From Actinomycetes bacterium (lineage in GTDB: Bacteria; Actinomycetota; Actinomycetes; Actinomycetales; Cellulomonadaceae), in assembly GCA_023462275.1 (NCBI GenBank), contig JAEWYD010000179.1, forward strand, positions 1 to 47,010: 47,010 bases of DNA, read 5' to 3'. Both the position numbers and the translations under genes were made by a program. The notes below the pieces were generated by a model, which did no database searches, was not told where the DNA came from, and saw only the letters and a list, made by a program, of their open reading frames with translations. Below, in pieces: positions 40,034-46,803 of the stretch (the stretch's first letter is position 1; the number at the start of each line of letters is the position of its first letter).

Positions 40034-40050
40034 TATGGCACGTTATGGCA
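40034..40050. promoter_or_regulatory. Second copy of the tandem TATGGCACGT motif
   Basis: Identical over 17 bp to 25866-25882, in the same orientation; placed between the integrase start (40015) and the attachment site (40122). The same gap also contains AGAGCGT-CCACA-ACGCTCT (40088-40106), a 7-bp hairpin that may terminate the tRNA transcript. Confidence 0.55.
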
Positions 40051-40121
40051 CGAGCCGACCATCAGAAGGGTCCCAGAGAGGTCCGACAGAGCGTCCACAA
40101 CGCTCTGACCTGCGGAAACGA

Positions 40122-40165
40122 TGGAGCGGGTGACGGGAATCGAACCCGCGCTCTCAGCTTGGGAA
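40122..40165 (-). repeat. Proximal attachment site inside tRNA-Gly
   Basis: Exact 44-bp copy of 25716-25759, spanning CCA to the 5' side of the anticodon loop. Because the element supplies the same bases, the tRNA gene stays whole after integration. Confidence 0.92.
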
Positions 40166-40195
40166 GCTGAAGTTCTACCATTGAACTACACCCGC
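40122..40195 (-). tRNA. tRNA-Gly, anticodon CCC, CCA encoded
   Basis: Folds as a complete cloverleaf: acceptor GCGGGTG with CACCCGC, D arm GTTC/GAAC, anticodon stem TCAGC/GCTGA with the loop TTCCCAA (anticodon CCC for GGG codons), T arm with TTCGATT, discriminator T and encoded CCA. It is 74 nt. It is the integration site of the element to its left. Confidence 0.96.
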
Positions 40196-40223
40196 GAACG
40201 CCGCCCTTCGGGCGTGCCCGACG

Positions 40224-40252
40224 ATGATACCGGGTCCGCCACCCCTCTCACA
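40224..40252 (-). promoter_or_regulatory. Promoter of tRNA-Gly
   Basis: On the minus strand TATCAT (complement of 40224-40229) is a good -10, 28 bp before the tRNA 5' end, with TGTGAG (40247-40252) as a weak -35 after a 17-bp spacer. GCCC-TTCG-GGGC-like pairing at 40202-40213 lies in the short leader. Confidence 0.5.
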
Positions 40253-40322
40253 GCCGCGGCTCCGCCGTCGGGCAGCGCGGCCCCACCGCGGCCGGACCGA
40301 TGGGCCGACGACGCGCCACCTC

Positions 40323-41018
40323 TCAGCCGCAGACCACAGGGTTGACCTCGATGTCGAAGACGGTGACGGCGGCCGGGTCGGACCCCTCGCTGCTCCAGTA
40401 GTGCACGCCGTCGACGTTCGTGATGACCCGTCCGTACGCCTCCTGGTACTCGGGCGCCGCGCCCGGCAGCGCCACGACGTCGGCGTACGGGTCGCCCACC
40501 GCGATGCCGCTCGCCGTCACGACGCCGTCGGGCACGGTGGTGCTGCGCAGCCCCCAGCCGTACAGGGCGCCCCCCGTGAACGACACCTTGAGGTCGCCCC
40601 ACCAGACGTACGTCATGTCGTCGGGCCCGCCGCACTCGGTGTTGCCCGGCTCCTGCCGACCGGGCGGGCCGAACATCGCCTCAAGCGCCGCCTGCGCGTC
40701 GGGGGTGCCGATCGCGACGTCCCCGATGCCAGCCGCGCTGAGCACGACGCTGTCCTCGGGCGTGGGCGTCGGGCTGGCGGCGGGCGTCGGCGTGGGGCTC
40801 GGCGGGGCGGTGGCGGCGGCAGGGGTGGTCGCGGCGGCGGTCGGCGTCGGGCTGAGACCCGGCGTCGCGGTGTCACCGTCGCTCAGCGTGTTGGGCCGGG
40901 CGAACAGGTAGATGAGGATGCCGACCAGGACCACGAGGATGGCGGCGACGATCAGGACCGCGCGGCCGGGGCCGCCCTCGCCGCGTGGCGCGCGGCCGGT
41001 CGGACGGGCAGTGCTCAT
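40323..41018 (-). CDS. Single-pass membrane protein with extracytoplasmic domain, unknown
   Basis: A 231-residue protein: basic, Pro/Gly-rich N-terminus (1-19), one membrane segment (VLIVAAILVVLVGILIYLFA, 21-40), then a long Thr/Pro/Ala linker (about 45-88, TPTPAASPTPTPEDS) and an external domain of about 140 residues. In that domain GIGDVAIGTPDAQAALEAMF and the repeated GIAVGDPYADVVALPG suggest two copies of a small fold of the kind seen in secreted actinobacterial proteins. Two cysteines (NTECGG and PVVCG) could make a disulfide. No enzymatic motif is seen. The ATG at 41018 begins the basic segment before the membrane helix. It is a single gene, flanked by tRNA-Gly and by the palindrome-rich gap, and looks chromosomal in base use. 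Confidence 0.72.
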   Translation of the reverse strand: MSTARPTGRAPRGEGGPGRAVLIVAAILVVLVGILIYLFARPNTLSDGDTATPGLSPTPTAAATTPAAATAPPSPTPTPAASPTPTPEDSVVLSAAGIGDVAIGTPDAQAALEAMFGPPGRQEPGNTECGGPDDMTYVWWGDLKVSFTGGALYGWGLRSTTVPDGVVTASGIAVGDPYADVVALPGAAPEYQEAYGRVITNVDGVHYWSSEGSDPAAVTVFDIEVNPVVCG

Positions 41019-41151
41019 CGCGGTCTCCTGACGCCGGCGTACCCCTGTGCACGCGTTCTACACCAGCCGGGGCGCCGGCGGGAGCACCCGCCCGCCGCCA
41101 CGCTGGCCGTGCCGCCGCCCCGCCGTCGCCGCGCCCCTGTCGCCGGGCCGT

Positions 41152-41186
41152 GGAGCGTTCGCGACAGCATGCGTCGCAAACGCTCC
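41152..41186. repeat. Hairpin with 14-bp stem, one mismatch
   Basis: GGAGCGTTCGCGAC (41152-41165) pairs with GTCGCAAACGCTCC (41173-41186) across a 7-nt loop AGCATGC; one mismatch in 14. Confidence 0.6.
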
Positions 41187-41221
41187 GCCGCTCCCCGAGG
41201 AGGCGCCCGCGTGCACAACTT

Positions 41222-41275
41222 TTGTCCACAGGGATGTGCGCACTCCGCCGCACGAACACCGGCGCCTGTGGACAG
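41222..41275. promoter_or_regulatory. Pair of DnaA-box-like sites in opposite orientation
   Basis: TTGTCCACA at 41222-41230 and, on the other strand, CTGTCCACA at 41267-41275. The first equals the preferred box of high-GC actinobacteria; the second differs by one base. No replication gene is near, so they could titrate DnaA or be chance. Confidence 0.35.
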
Positions 41276-41612
41276 CGGTGTGGACGTCGAGGCCCGCAAA
41301 AGTCGCGTGCGGAAGGCCTTGCGACGCGCTCTCACCCGGGTCTAGAACTTCACCCAACGGCGACGCCGGAGGGCATCAGAGGATCGGGGCGACCTGGTCC
41401 GACGAGGCTCCGAAGGCTCGCCAGGCTGACCGGAGAACGGTGGACCACCTCGTCGGGGCAACCCGAGGGGACTGCGGATGGCGCCGCAGGTGTCCGAACG
41501 GACCGGAAGGCTGGTCGTCATCGATCGACGGCCCGGGCAACCGGGTGGTTGGTCAGCCGCAACGCCAGAGCGGGGCCAGGACCGGGAGACCGGACCGGGC
41601 TCGACGGCCGAT

Positions 41613-41649
41613 GCGAGGCCCCTCGGACGCTTACTCCGAGGGGCCTCGC
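41613..41649. terminator. Perfect 15-bp hairpin
   Basis: GCGAGGCCCCTCGGA (41613-41627), loop CGCTTAC, TCCGAGGGGCCTCGC (41635-41649). A strong GC hairpin; with no gene ending nearby on the plus strand its role is unclear, but it could insulate dcd from read-through. Confidence 0.5.
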
Positions 41650-41694
41650 GTCGCGTCTGCCCCACCCCCACCCGAACCCCCCACCCCCTCCCTC

Positions 41695-41758
41695 CGCAAA
41701 GTGGAGCGAAGGTGCCGCGACACGCCAGCGTGTCGCGACAGGTTCGCTCCACTTTGCG
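41695..41758. repeat. 64-bp palindromic element before dcd
   Basis: The outer 16-bp arms CGCAAAGTGGAGCGAA (41695-41710) and TTCGCTCCACTTTGCG (41743-41758) pair perfectly. A 5-nt by 5-nt internal loop follows, then 10-bp inner arms CGCGACACGC (41716-41725) and GCGTGTCGCG (41728-41737) around a 2-nt loop. It ends 19 bp before the dcd start and so lies in its leader or promoter. REP- or MITE-like. Confidence 0.7.
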
Positions 41759-41777
41759 AGGTGGTTACCGTGGCCGC

Positions 41778-42353
41778 GTGCTGCTCTCCGACCGCGACAT
41801 CCGCGCCCAGCTCGACTCCGGCCGCGTCGTCCTCGATCCCTACGACCCGGCGATGGTGCAGCCGTCCAGCGTCGACGTGCGCCTGGACAAGTACTTCCGC
41901 CTCTTCGACAACCACAAGTACGCGGTGATCGACCCGGCCGCGGACCAGCCCGAGCTCACGCGGCTGGTGGAAGTGGGCGGTGACGAGCCGTTCGTCCTGC
42001 ACCCCGGCGAGTTCGTCCTCGCGTCGACCTACGAGCAGGTCACCCTGCCCGACGACGTCGCCGCGCGCCTCGAGGGCAAGTCCTCCCTGGGTCGGCTCGG
42101 GTTGCTCACGCACTCGACGGCGGGCTTCATCGACCCGGGGTTCACGGGACACGTGACCCTGGAGCTGTCGAACGTGGCCACGCTGCCGATCCAGCTCTGG
42201 CCCGGCATGAAGGTCGGGCAGCTGTGCTTCTTCCAGCTCTCGTCTCCGGCCGAGAACCCGTACGGGTCGGCGCGGTACGGGTCCCGCTACCAGGGCCAGC
42301 GCGGCCCGACGGCGTCCCGGTCGGCGCAGGGCTTCCACCGCACCCGCATCTGA
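41778..42353 (+). CDS. dcd: dCTP deaminase (probably bifunctional dCTP deaminase/dUTPase)
   Basis: A 191-residue protein, the standard length. Dcd deaminates dCTP to dUTP in thymidylate synthesis; the mycobacterial-type enzyme also hydrolyses dUTP to dUMP. Seen: LLSDRDIRAQLDSGRVVLDP at the start, QPSSVDVRLD, FVLHPGEFVLASTYE, the trimer and active-site block RLEGKSSLGRLGLLTHSTAG with FIDPGFTGHVTLELSN (Glu as general base), and the nucleotide-binding C-terminal tail GSRYQGQRGPTASRS. By eye it follows the M. tuberculosis protein along its whole length. The GTG at 41778 corresponds to the usual start. It lies 19 bp beyond a 64-bp palindrome that probably forms part of its leader. Confidence 0.95.
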   Translation: MLLSDRDIRAQLDSGRVVLDPYDPAMVQPSSVDVRLDKYFRLFDNHKYAVIDPAADQPELTRLVEVGGDEPFVLHPGEFVLASTYEQVTLPDDVAARLEGKSSLGRLGLLTHSTAGFIDPGFTGHVTLELSNVATLPIQLWPGMKVGQLCFFQLSSPAENPYGSARYGSRYQGQRGPTASRSAQGFHRTRI

Positions 42354-42412
42354 GGCGGGCGCTGCCGTACGGCGTGAGCACTGCCGGACGGCGCGAGCGC
42401 TGTCGCTCCAGC

Positions 42413-42497
42413 GGCAGCGGTGGTGCGGGCCGGCAGCGGTGGTGCGGGCCGGCAGCGGTGGCGCGAGACGGCAGCGGTGGTGCGGGCCGGCAGCGGT
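42413..42497. repeat. Tandem 19-bp repeat, about 4.5 copies
   Basis: Unit GGCAGCGGTGGTGCGGGCC at 42413-42431, 42432-42450, 42451-42469 (three changes), 42470-42488, and a partial copy to 42497. It fills the gap between dcd and the gene at 42534. Likely a variable-number tract. Confidence 0.85.
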
Positions 42498-42533
42498 CCA
42501 CCGCGGGCCGCGCTCCCGACCTAGGCTGCCCCC

Positions 42534-43646
42534 ATGGCCTTGCCCCCGCTGGACCGGACCGACGGCCACCACGTCCTCGCGCTGCCCGCCGACGCCGTCC
42601 CGAGCGTCGTCGAGATCCTCGCCCGGAGCCGCTTCCCCCGCGCGCAGTGGGAGGCGGCCGACCCCGGCACCGGCCCAACCCCGGGCAGCGCAACGGCCAG
42701 CACGACGGGCACCTCAGGCGCAGGCACGCCCGACGCCGGCACCCCGGGCACCGCCGCGACCCCGGCCGGTGGCGGCCCGCGCGCACTCCGGCTGTCCCGT
42801 CACAGCCGCCTCCTGGGCCCGTACGGCGTCGACCGCGAGATCGCCGCCGACACGGGCCTGCCCCCGGGCCTCGCGTACCTGCTCGAGGCGCCCGTGGAGC
42901 GGGGCAACCCCCCGGCGCCCTACGGCGGCGACCGGCTCGGCCTGCGCCGGGCGTTCCCCGCCGGCCTGCCCGTGCGCGACGAGGAGCGCGTGCTTCTCTG
43001 GGCGCTCGACGCGGCCCGGCGGCTGGGCGGTGCGGTCCGGATCGCCGAGCGCGACGGGAGCCCCGGCGCCCTGCTGTCGCCCGAGCCGGCGGCGGCGATC
43101 GACCTCACCGTGTGGAGCGACCTCTGGCTCGACCCCGACGCCGCCCTCGCTGTCATGCGCCAGGCCGTCCCGCGAGCGCAGCTCAACCTGCCGAGCGGCC
43201 GGTGGTACGGGCCGCCGTCGGACATCGGGGCGTCCCCCGCGCCCGGGGCAGGCGCCCTGACGCCGGAGCAGCGCGCGACCCTGCACGCCGCGGCCGACGA
43301 GTTCGACCGTCAGGCGATGGAGAACCCCGAGCCGATGACGGCCTACGGCGCGCTCGCGGACCTCGAGCTCGACGGGATGCTCGCCCTCGAGATCAGCGGC
43401 GAGACGACGCTCCCGCCCGTCATCGCCGCCCTGCCCTGGGCGTCCCGCGGGGCGGTCGCGTACCGGGTCCGGTGGGAGCCGGCCGACCTGGAGGACGCCG
43501 AGCAGGAGCGCCCGTCGCCGATGCACCGCGTGGCGCGGGGGCGGGCCGCCCCCATGGTCGTCGCCGTCGCTCGCGCGGTGCACGGGGCCGTGGGTGGCGA
43601 GGTCACCGACGCCATGGACTTCGTCGTGGACCCCGCCGACCTCTGA
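42534..43646 (+). CDS. Hypothetical actinobacterial protein
   Basis: A 370-residue soluble protein with no signal peptide or membrane helix. An N-terminal piece (MALPPLDRTDGHHVLALPAD, about 1-40) is followed by a Gly/Ala/Thr/Pro linker (41-80) and a larger domain (about 83-370) with LRLSRHSRLLGPYGVDREIA, FPAGLPVRDEERVLLWALDA, IDLTVWSDLWLDPDAALAVM and YRVRWEPADLEDAEQERPSP. The pattern looks like two related halves of a conserved but uncharacterised actinobacterial family; I cannot name a function. The ATG at 42534 follows the tandem repeat. No ribosome site stands out (a poor match only), so translation may begin on a short or leaderless message. It reads in the same direction as dcd, 180 bp behind it. 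Confidence 0.72.
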   Translation: MALPPLDRTDGHHVLALPADAVPSVVEILARSRFPRAQWEAADPGTGPTPGSATASTTGTSGAGTPDAGTPGTAATPAGGGPRALRLSRHSRLLGPYGVDREIAADTGLPPGLAYLLEAPVERGNPPAPYGGDRLGLRRAFPAGLPVRDEERVLLWALDAARRLGGAVRIAERDGSPGALLSPEPAAAIDLTVWSDLWLDPDAALAVMRQAVPRAQLNLPSGRWYGPPSDIGASPAPGAGALTPEQRATLHAAADEFDRQAMENPEPMTAYGALADLELDGMLALEISGETTLPPVIAALPWASRGAVAYRVRWEPADLEDAEQERPSPMHRVARGRAAPMVVAVARAVHGAVGGEVTDAMDFVVDPADL

Positions 43647-43732
43647 GGCGGCGCGGGTCCCGGACCCAGCGCCCGTGCACGCACGGGTGGCGAGGACGCG
43701 CACCCCAGGGGGCAGCGGTCACCGACGGCGCA

Positions 43733-44512
43733 CTACGACGTGCGGATCAGCGAGGCCACGTCGCTCACCAGCTGGGCGCGTGCCACCGTCGTCGCGGGGC
43801 GGGGGTCGTCGAGCGCGAGCAGGACGACCCGGTCGTCGCCGATCGTGAGGGCCGCGAGCAGGTCCTCGTGCCGGGCGACCCGCTCACACACCGCTGGCCC
43901 CCAGTCGGGTTCGTCCGACGGGCCGCAGCCCGCCCATGCGGGTGTGACGAGCATCGGATCGGCGGCCCTACCGATCTCCACCCAGAGCCGTGCGGCGCCC
44001 GTAGGTGCATCGGCGGCCACGACCTCGCGGCGTCGCGGGGCACGCCGCGACCCGCCCGCCGCGCGCAGGACCCACGTCTCGGTCCGCACCGGCACCCCTG
44101 CCACCGCAAGGCGGAGCCTGCCCCGAGCGACGTCGACCCGCCAGCCGCGCGGGAGGGCGAGCACCACGTCCCGCGGGTCCGCGCCGCCGTCGGGCTCGAC
44201 GGCTACACCCGCCGCAGACCCAGCCCACGCGGCGCGCGCGGACGCAACCCGGCCGTGGGTCGCCTCGGCGCCGCCGAGGCGGTTCCAGAGAAGTCCGCCG
44301 ACGACGACGACCACGAGGACGGCCGGCGTGATGACGCGCTGGGCCCAGCCCTGGGAGAGCCCTGCGGCGAGCGCACATCCCGTGATCGCGACGATGGCGG
44401 TGACCGGCAGGATCGCACCGGCGGAGGTCCACGCGCGGCGACCCGGCCGAAAGGTGCCCGCGGGAACGCTGGGCGTTGCCATGACGGACGCGGCGGCACG
44501 GCGGCGACGCAC
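43733..44512 (-). CDS. Hypothetical membrane protein with two N-terminal helices
   Basis: A 259-residue protein. The basic N-terminus (1-30) precedes two membrane segments (AGAILPVTAIVAITGCALAA near 31-50 and RVITPAVLVVVVVGGLLWN near 59-77); the remaining 180 residues are a soluble domain with VVLALPRGWRVDVARGRLRL, TETWVLRAAGG and LVTPAWAGCGPSDEPDWGPA. No motif is known to me. The GTG at 44512 was chosen because GAGAGG lies 7 nt upstream; an ATG at 44482 is the alternative. It is convergent with the hypothetical gene ending at 43646 and is separated from the ABC genes by a strong terminator hairpin, so it is a single-gene unit. Confidence 0.68.
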   Translation of the reverse strand: MRRRRAAASVMATPSVPAGTFRPGRRAWTSAGAILPVTAIVAITGCALAAGLSQGWAQRVITPAVLVVVVVGGLLWNRLGGAEATHGRVASARAAWAGSAAGVAVEPDGGADPRDVVLALPRGWRVDVARGRLRLAVAGVPVRTETWVLRAAGGSRRAPRRREVVAADAPTGAARLWVEIGRAADPMLVTPAWAGCGPSDEPDWGPAVCERVARHEDLLAALTIGDDRVVLLALDDPRPATTVARAQLVSDVASLIRTS

Positions 44513-44583
44513 TGGTGTCCTCTCGATCCATGGGCGGGTCAGCGCGACGGTACCGGCAGTCCCGGGCCGGTCGGCGATCCCCC

Positions 44584-44615
44584 GGGGGCCCGATCCCCCG
44601 GGGGATCGGGCCCCC
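44584..44615. terminator. Perfect 32-bp palindrome after the ABC operon
   Basis: GGGGGCCCGATCCCCC (44584-44599) is followed directly by its inverse (44600-44615) with no spacer. It lies 12 bp beyond the stop of the ABC permease gene (minus strand) and is the likely terminator of that operon. Confidence 0.65.
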
Positions 44616-44626
44616 GGCGGGGCGCC

Positions 44627-45760
44627 TCAGCGCTCCTTGAGCACCTCGGCCAGCTTCACCCGCGGGCCGATGCGCAGCAGCGACCGCTGGTAGATGCGGG
44701 CCCCGACGGCGATGACGCCGACGGTCGTGAGCGCGAGGATCGCGAGCGCGATCAGCGGCTCCCACCACTGCGCGAGCCCGAGGAACAGCCGCACCGGCAT
44801 CCCGACGGGTGCGCTGAACGGCACGTAGGACATGATCCGCAGCACCACGTCGTTGTCGTTGAAGAAGATGACGAGGAAGTACGGGGTCATCACCAGCATC
44901 GTGACGGGCATGAGCACCGTGCCGACGTCCTCCATGCGGGACACCAGGGACGCGCTCGCCGCGTAGAGCGACGCGAGCAGCACGAACCCGACGAGGAAGA
45001 ACAGCACGAACCACACGAGCGGCGAGCCGAGCATGCCCAGCACGTCGTCCTGGCCCGTGACCACCAGCCCCACCACCGCCATCGCGGCGATCGCCGCGGT
45101 CTGGCCGAAAGCCAGCGCGCTGTTGCCGAGGATCTTCCCCGCGAGCAGGGCGCGGCTCGGCACGGCCGCGAGCAGCAGCTCGACGACGCGGCTCTGCTTC
45201 TCCTGCACCGTGCTCTGGGCGATGGTCGAGCCGAAGCTCGCGGCCGACATCAGGAACACCAGGCCGAAGCCGAAGGAGACGAGGTAGCGCAGGCCTTCGT
45301 CGGCGTCGGAGGGCTCGAGCAGCTCCACCTTCGGCTGCACGGACAGCGTCGCGACCAGGTCGGTCGGCTGCTCGTCGAGCGCGACGAGGCGGTAGCCGAT
45401 GGGGCCGGCGTCGGGCAGGACCGCCGCCGTCACGTCACCGTCGCGGACGAGCTGCTCCGCGGCGTCGGCGTCGGAGGCGTCCACCGGGTCGAGACCGTGC
45501 ACGCCGGCGACGACGCCGGCCGTCGCGGGCACGACGGCGACCCGCGTCGTCGAGTCCCGGCCACCCAGGAAGTACCCGGCGACGATCGAGACGAGGACGA
45601 GGCCCAGCATGATGCAGGTCGAGATGATGAAGGACTTGCTGCGGACCTGGGCGGTGATCTCGCGCTCGGCCACCATCAGGGCGGCGCGGACCGTGCCCGG
45701 CCGCTCGGGGCGCTCGCCGGCGGCGGGGCGCGCGCCGGGGGTCGTGGTCGGGGTGCTCAT
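44627..45760 (-). CDS. ABC-2 type permease (NatB-like)
   Basis: A 377-residue membrane protein. One N-terminal helix (SFIISTCIMLGLVLVSIVAG, near 44-63) is followed by a 110-residue extracytoplasmic loop and five further helices (for example FGFGLVFLMSAASFGSTIAQ, ALAFGQTAAIAAMAVVGLVV, PLVWFVLFFLVGFVLLASLY). The cytoplasmic coupling stretch TVQEKQSRVVELLLAAVPSR is typical of ABC2_membrane_3 permeases of the NatB type, which export sodium or other small molecules in known cases. The start ATG overlaps the stop of the upstream ATPase gene (ATGA, four bases). A long palindrome ends the transcript. The substrate cannot be told from the sequence. Confidence 0.88.
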   Translation of the reverse strand: MSTPTTTPGARPAAGERPERPGTVRAALMVAEREITAQVRSKSFIISTCIMLGLVLVSIVAGYFLGGRDSTTRVAVVPATAGVVAGVHGLDPVDASDADAAEQLVRDGDVTAAVLPDAGPIGYRLVALDEQPTDLVATLSVQPKVELLEPSDADEGLRYLVSFGFGLVFLMSAASFGSTIAQSTVQEKQSRVVELLLAAVPSRALLAGKILGNSALAFGQTAAIAAMAVVGLVVTGQDDVLGMLGSPLVWFVLFFLVGFVLLASLYAASASLVSRMEDVGTVLMPVTMLVMTPYFLVIFFNDNDVVLRIMSYVPFSAPVGMPVRLFLGLAQWWEPLIALAILALTTVGVIAVGARIYQRSLLRIGPRVKLAEVLKER

Positions 45761-46662
45761 CGGACCTCCTGGGCGGGCACGTCGGTGACGACCTCGCGGA
45801 AGATCTCCCCGAGGCTGGGGCGGACGGGCGCGAACGAGCGCACCGCTGCGCGGCCGACGGCGTCGCGCAGCACGAGCTGGGCCACCGACTCTTCCGCGTC
45901 GAAGAGCGCGTACCCGCCGTCGAAGTCGACGACGTCGACGCCCGGCACGCCGCGCAGCCACGCGACGTCGCCCTCGGTCACGAGCTCGTAGCGCGAACCG
46001 GCGAACTCGGCCCGCAGGTCCTCCCGGCTGCCGGCGGCGCGGATGCGGCCGTCGGCGATGATCACGAGGTCGTCGCACAGCCGCTCGACGAGGTCCAGCT
46101 GGTGGGAGGAGAAGAGGACCGGCACGCCCGAGGCGGCGAACTCGGCCAGCACGCCGACGACGACGTCCACCGCGAGCGGGTCCAGGCCGGAGAACGGCTC
46201 GTCGAGGATGAGCACGCGCGGGTCGTGCACGAGCGCCGCGGCGATCTGGGCGCGCTGCTGGTTGCCGAGCGAGAGGTTGTCGAGGGGCTCGTCGGCGCGG
46301 GCGTCCAGGCCCAGGCGCTCGAGCAGCTCGTGCGCGCGCCGCAGGGCCGTGCCGCGGTCGACGCCGTGCAGGCGCCCGAGGTAGGCGACCTGCTCGGCCA
46401 CCTTCATCTTCGGGTAGAGGCCGCGCTCCTCGGGCATGTAGCCGAAGTCGACGCGGTCGTCCGGGGTCAGCGGGCGGCCGTCGAGGGTCACGGTGCCGGC
46501 GTCGGCCGCCAGCACGCCCAGGATGATCCGCATCGTGGTGGTCTTGCCGGCGCCGTTGCCACCGACGAAGCCGGTGAGGCGGCCCCGCTCGACGGTGAAG
46601 CCGACGTCGTCGAGGACCTTCCGGTCGCCGAACGACCGGTCCAGCCCCGCAACCTGCAGCAT
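45757..46662 (-). CDS. ABC transporter ATP-binding protein (NatA-like)
   Basis: A 301-residue ATPase subunit that powers the permease encoded next to it. Walker A is GGNGAGKTTT (34-43), the Q-loop region is YMPEERGLYP, the signature is LSLGNQQR (130-137, with N in place of the usual G-G/Q pair), Walker B is LILDEP (Asp154), and the switch His is in FSSHQLDLVERL. The C-terminal 80 residues (ELVTEGDVAWLRGVPGVDVV) are the small extra domain (DUF4162-like) of exporters of this subfamily. AAGGAG lies before the ATG at 46662. First gene of a two-gene operon with the permease. The next gene upstream encodes a LuxR-type regulator reading in the same direction, so it may be the end of a two-component system that acts on this exporter (inference). 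Confidence 0.92.
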   Translation of the reverse strand: MLQVAGLDRSFGDRKVLDDVGFTVERGRLTGFVGGNGAGKTTTMRIILGVLAADAGTVTLDGRPLTPDDRVDFGYMPEERGLYPKMKVAEQVAYLGRLHGVDRGTALRRAHELLERLGLDARADEPLDNLSLGNQQRAQIAAALVHDPRVLILDEPFSGLDPLAVDVVVGVLAEFAASGVPVLFSSHQLDLVERLCDDLVIIADGRIRAAGSREDLRAEFAGSRYELVTEGDVAWLRGVPGVDVVDFDGGYALFDAEESVAQLVLRDAVGRAAVRSFAPVRPSLGEIFREVVTDVPAQEVR

Positions 46663-46803
46663 GGTGCTCCTTCGGGTCGGTGCCCGGGCGGCTGCGCCGG
46701 GCCGGTCACCAACCTAGGGAGCGGGGCAGGGGCGGCGCCTCAGGCGTGGGAACGATTCCGGCGCTCCGCCGCGAGGATGAGCGCCGGCCCGGCGCGGCGG
46801 GTG

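Larger units (their letters stand above)
25716..40165. mobile_element. Integrative mobilizable element in tRNA-Gly, about 14.4 kb
   Basis: Bounded by identical 44-bp direct repeats (25716-25759 and 40122-40165) that equal the 3' part of the tRNA-Gly gene from the anticodon loop to CCA. The integrase lies against the tRNA-side end, and both ends carry the same tandem 10-bp motif inside the boundary. Cargo: SOS-boxed 5mC methyltransferase, restriction nuclease, Vsr, DUF262/HNH protein, excisionase-like protein, MobF relaxase, an unknown two-domain protein, and an AAA ATPase with a subtilisin-like protease. No type IV secretion, FtsK/TraB or replication gene is visible, so transfer would depend on a helper. 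Confidence 0.88.
41019..41777. other. Palindrome-rich gene-free spacer of 759 bp
   Basis: No credible gene was found on either strand. It holds a near-perfect 14-bp hairpin, two DnaA-box-like sites, a perfect 15-bp hairpin and a 64-bp palindromic element just before dcd, each listed separately. This concentration is out of line with the rest of the chromosomal part. Confidence 0.6.

Noticed and set aside
40121..40345. Small protein frame across tRNA-Gly on the plus strand beginning MERVTGIEPALSAWEAEVLP
   Set aside because: This is the familiar false translation of the antisense strand of a tRNA-Gly; the tRNA explains the sequence fully.
41222..41275. Chromosomal replication origin
   Set aside because: Only two DnaA-like boxes, no AT-rich stretch, and no dnaA, dnaN or parAB genes nearby.
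42413..42497. CRISPR array
   Set aside because: The repeats are directly adjacent with no spacers, and no cas gene is in the window.
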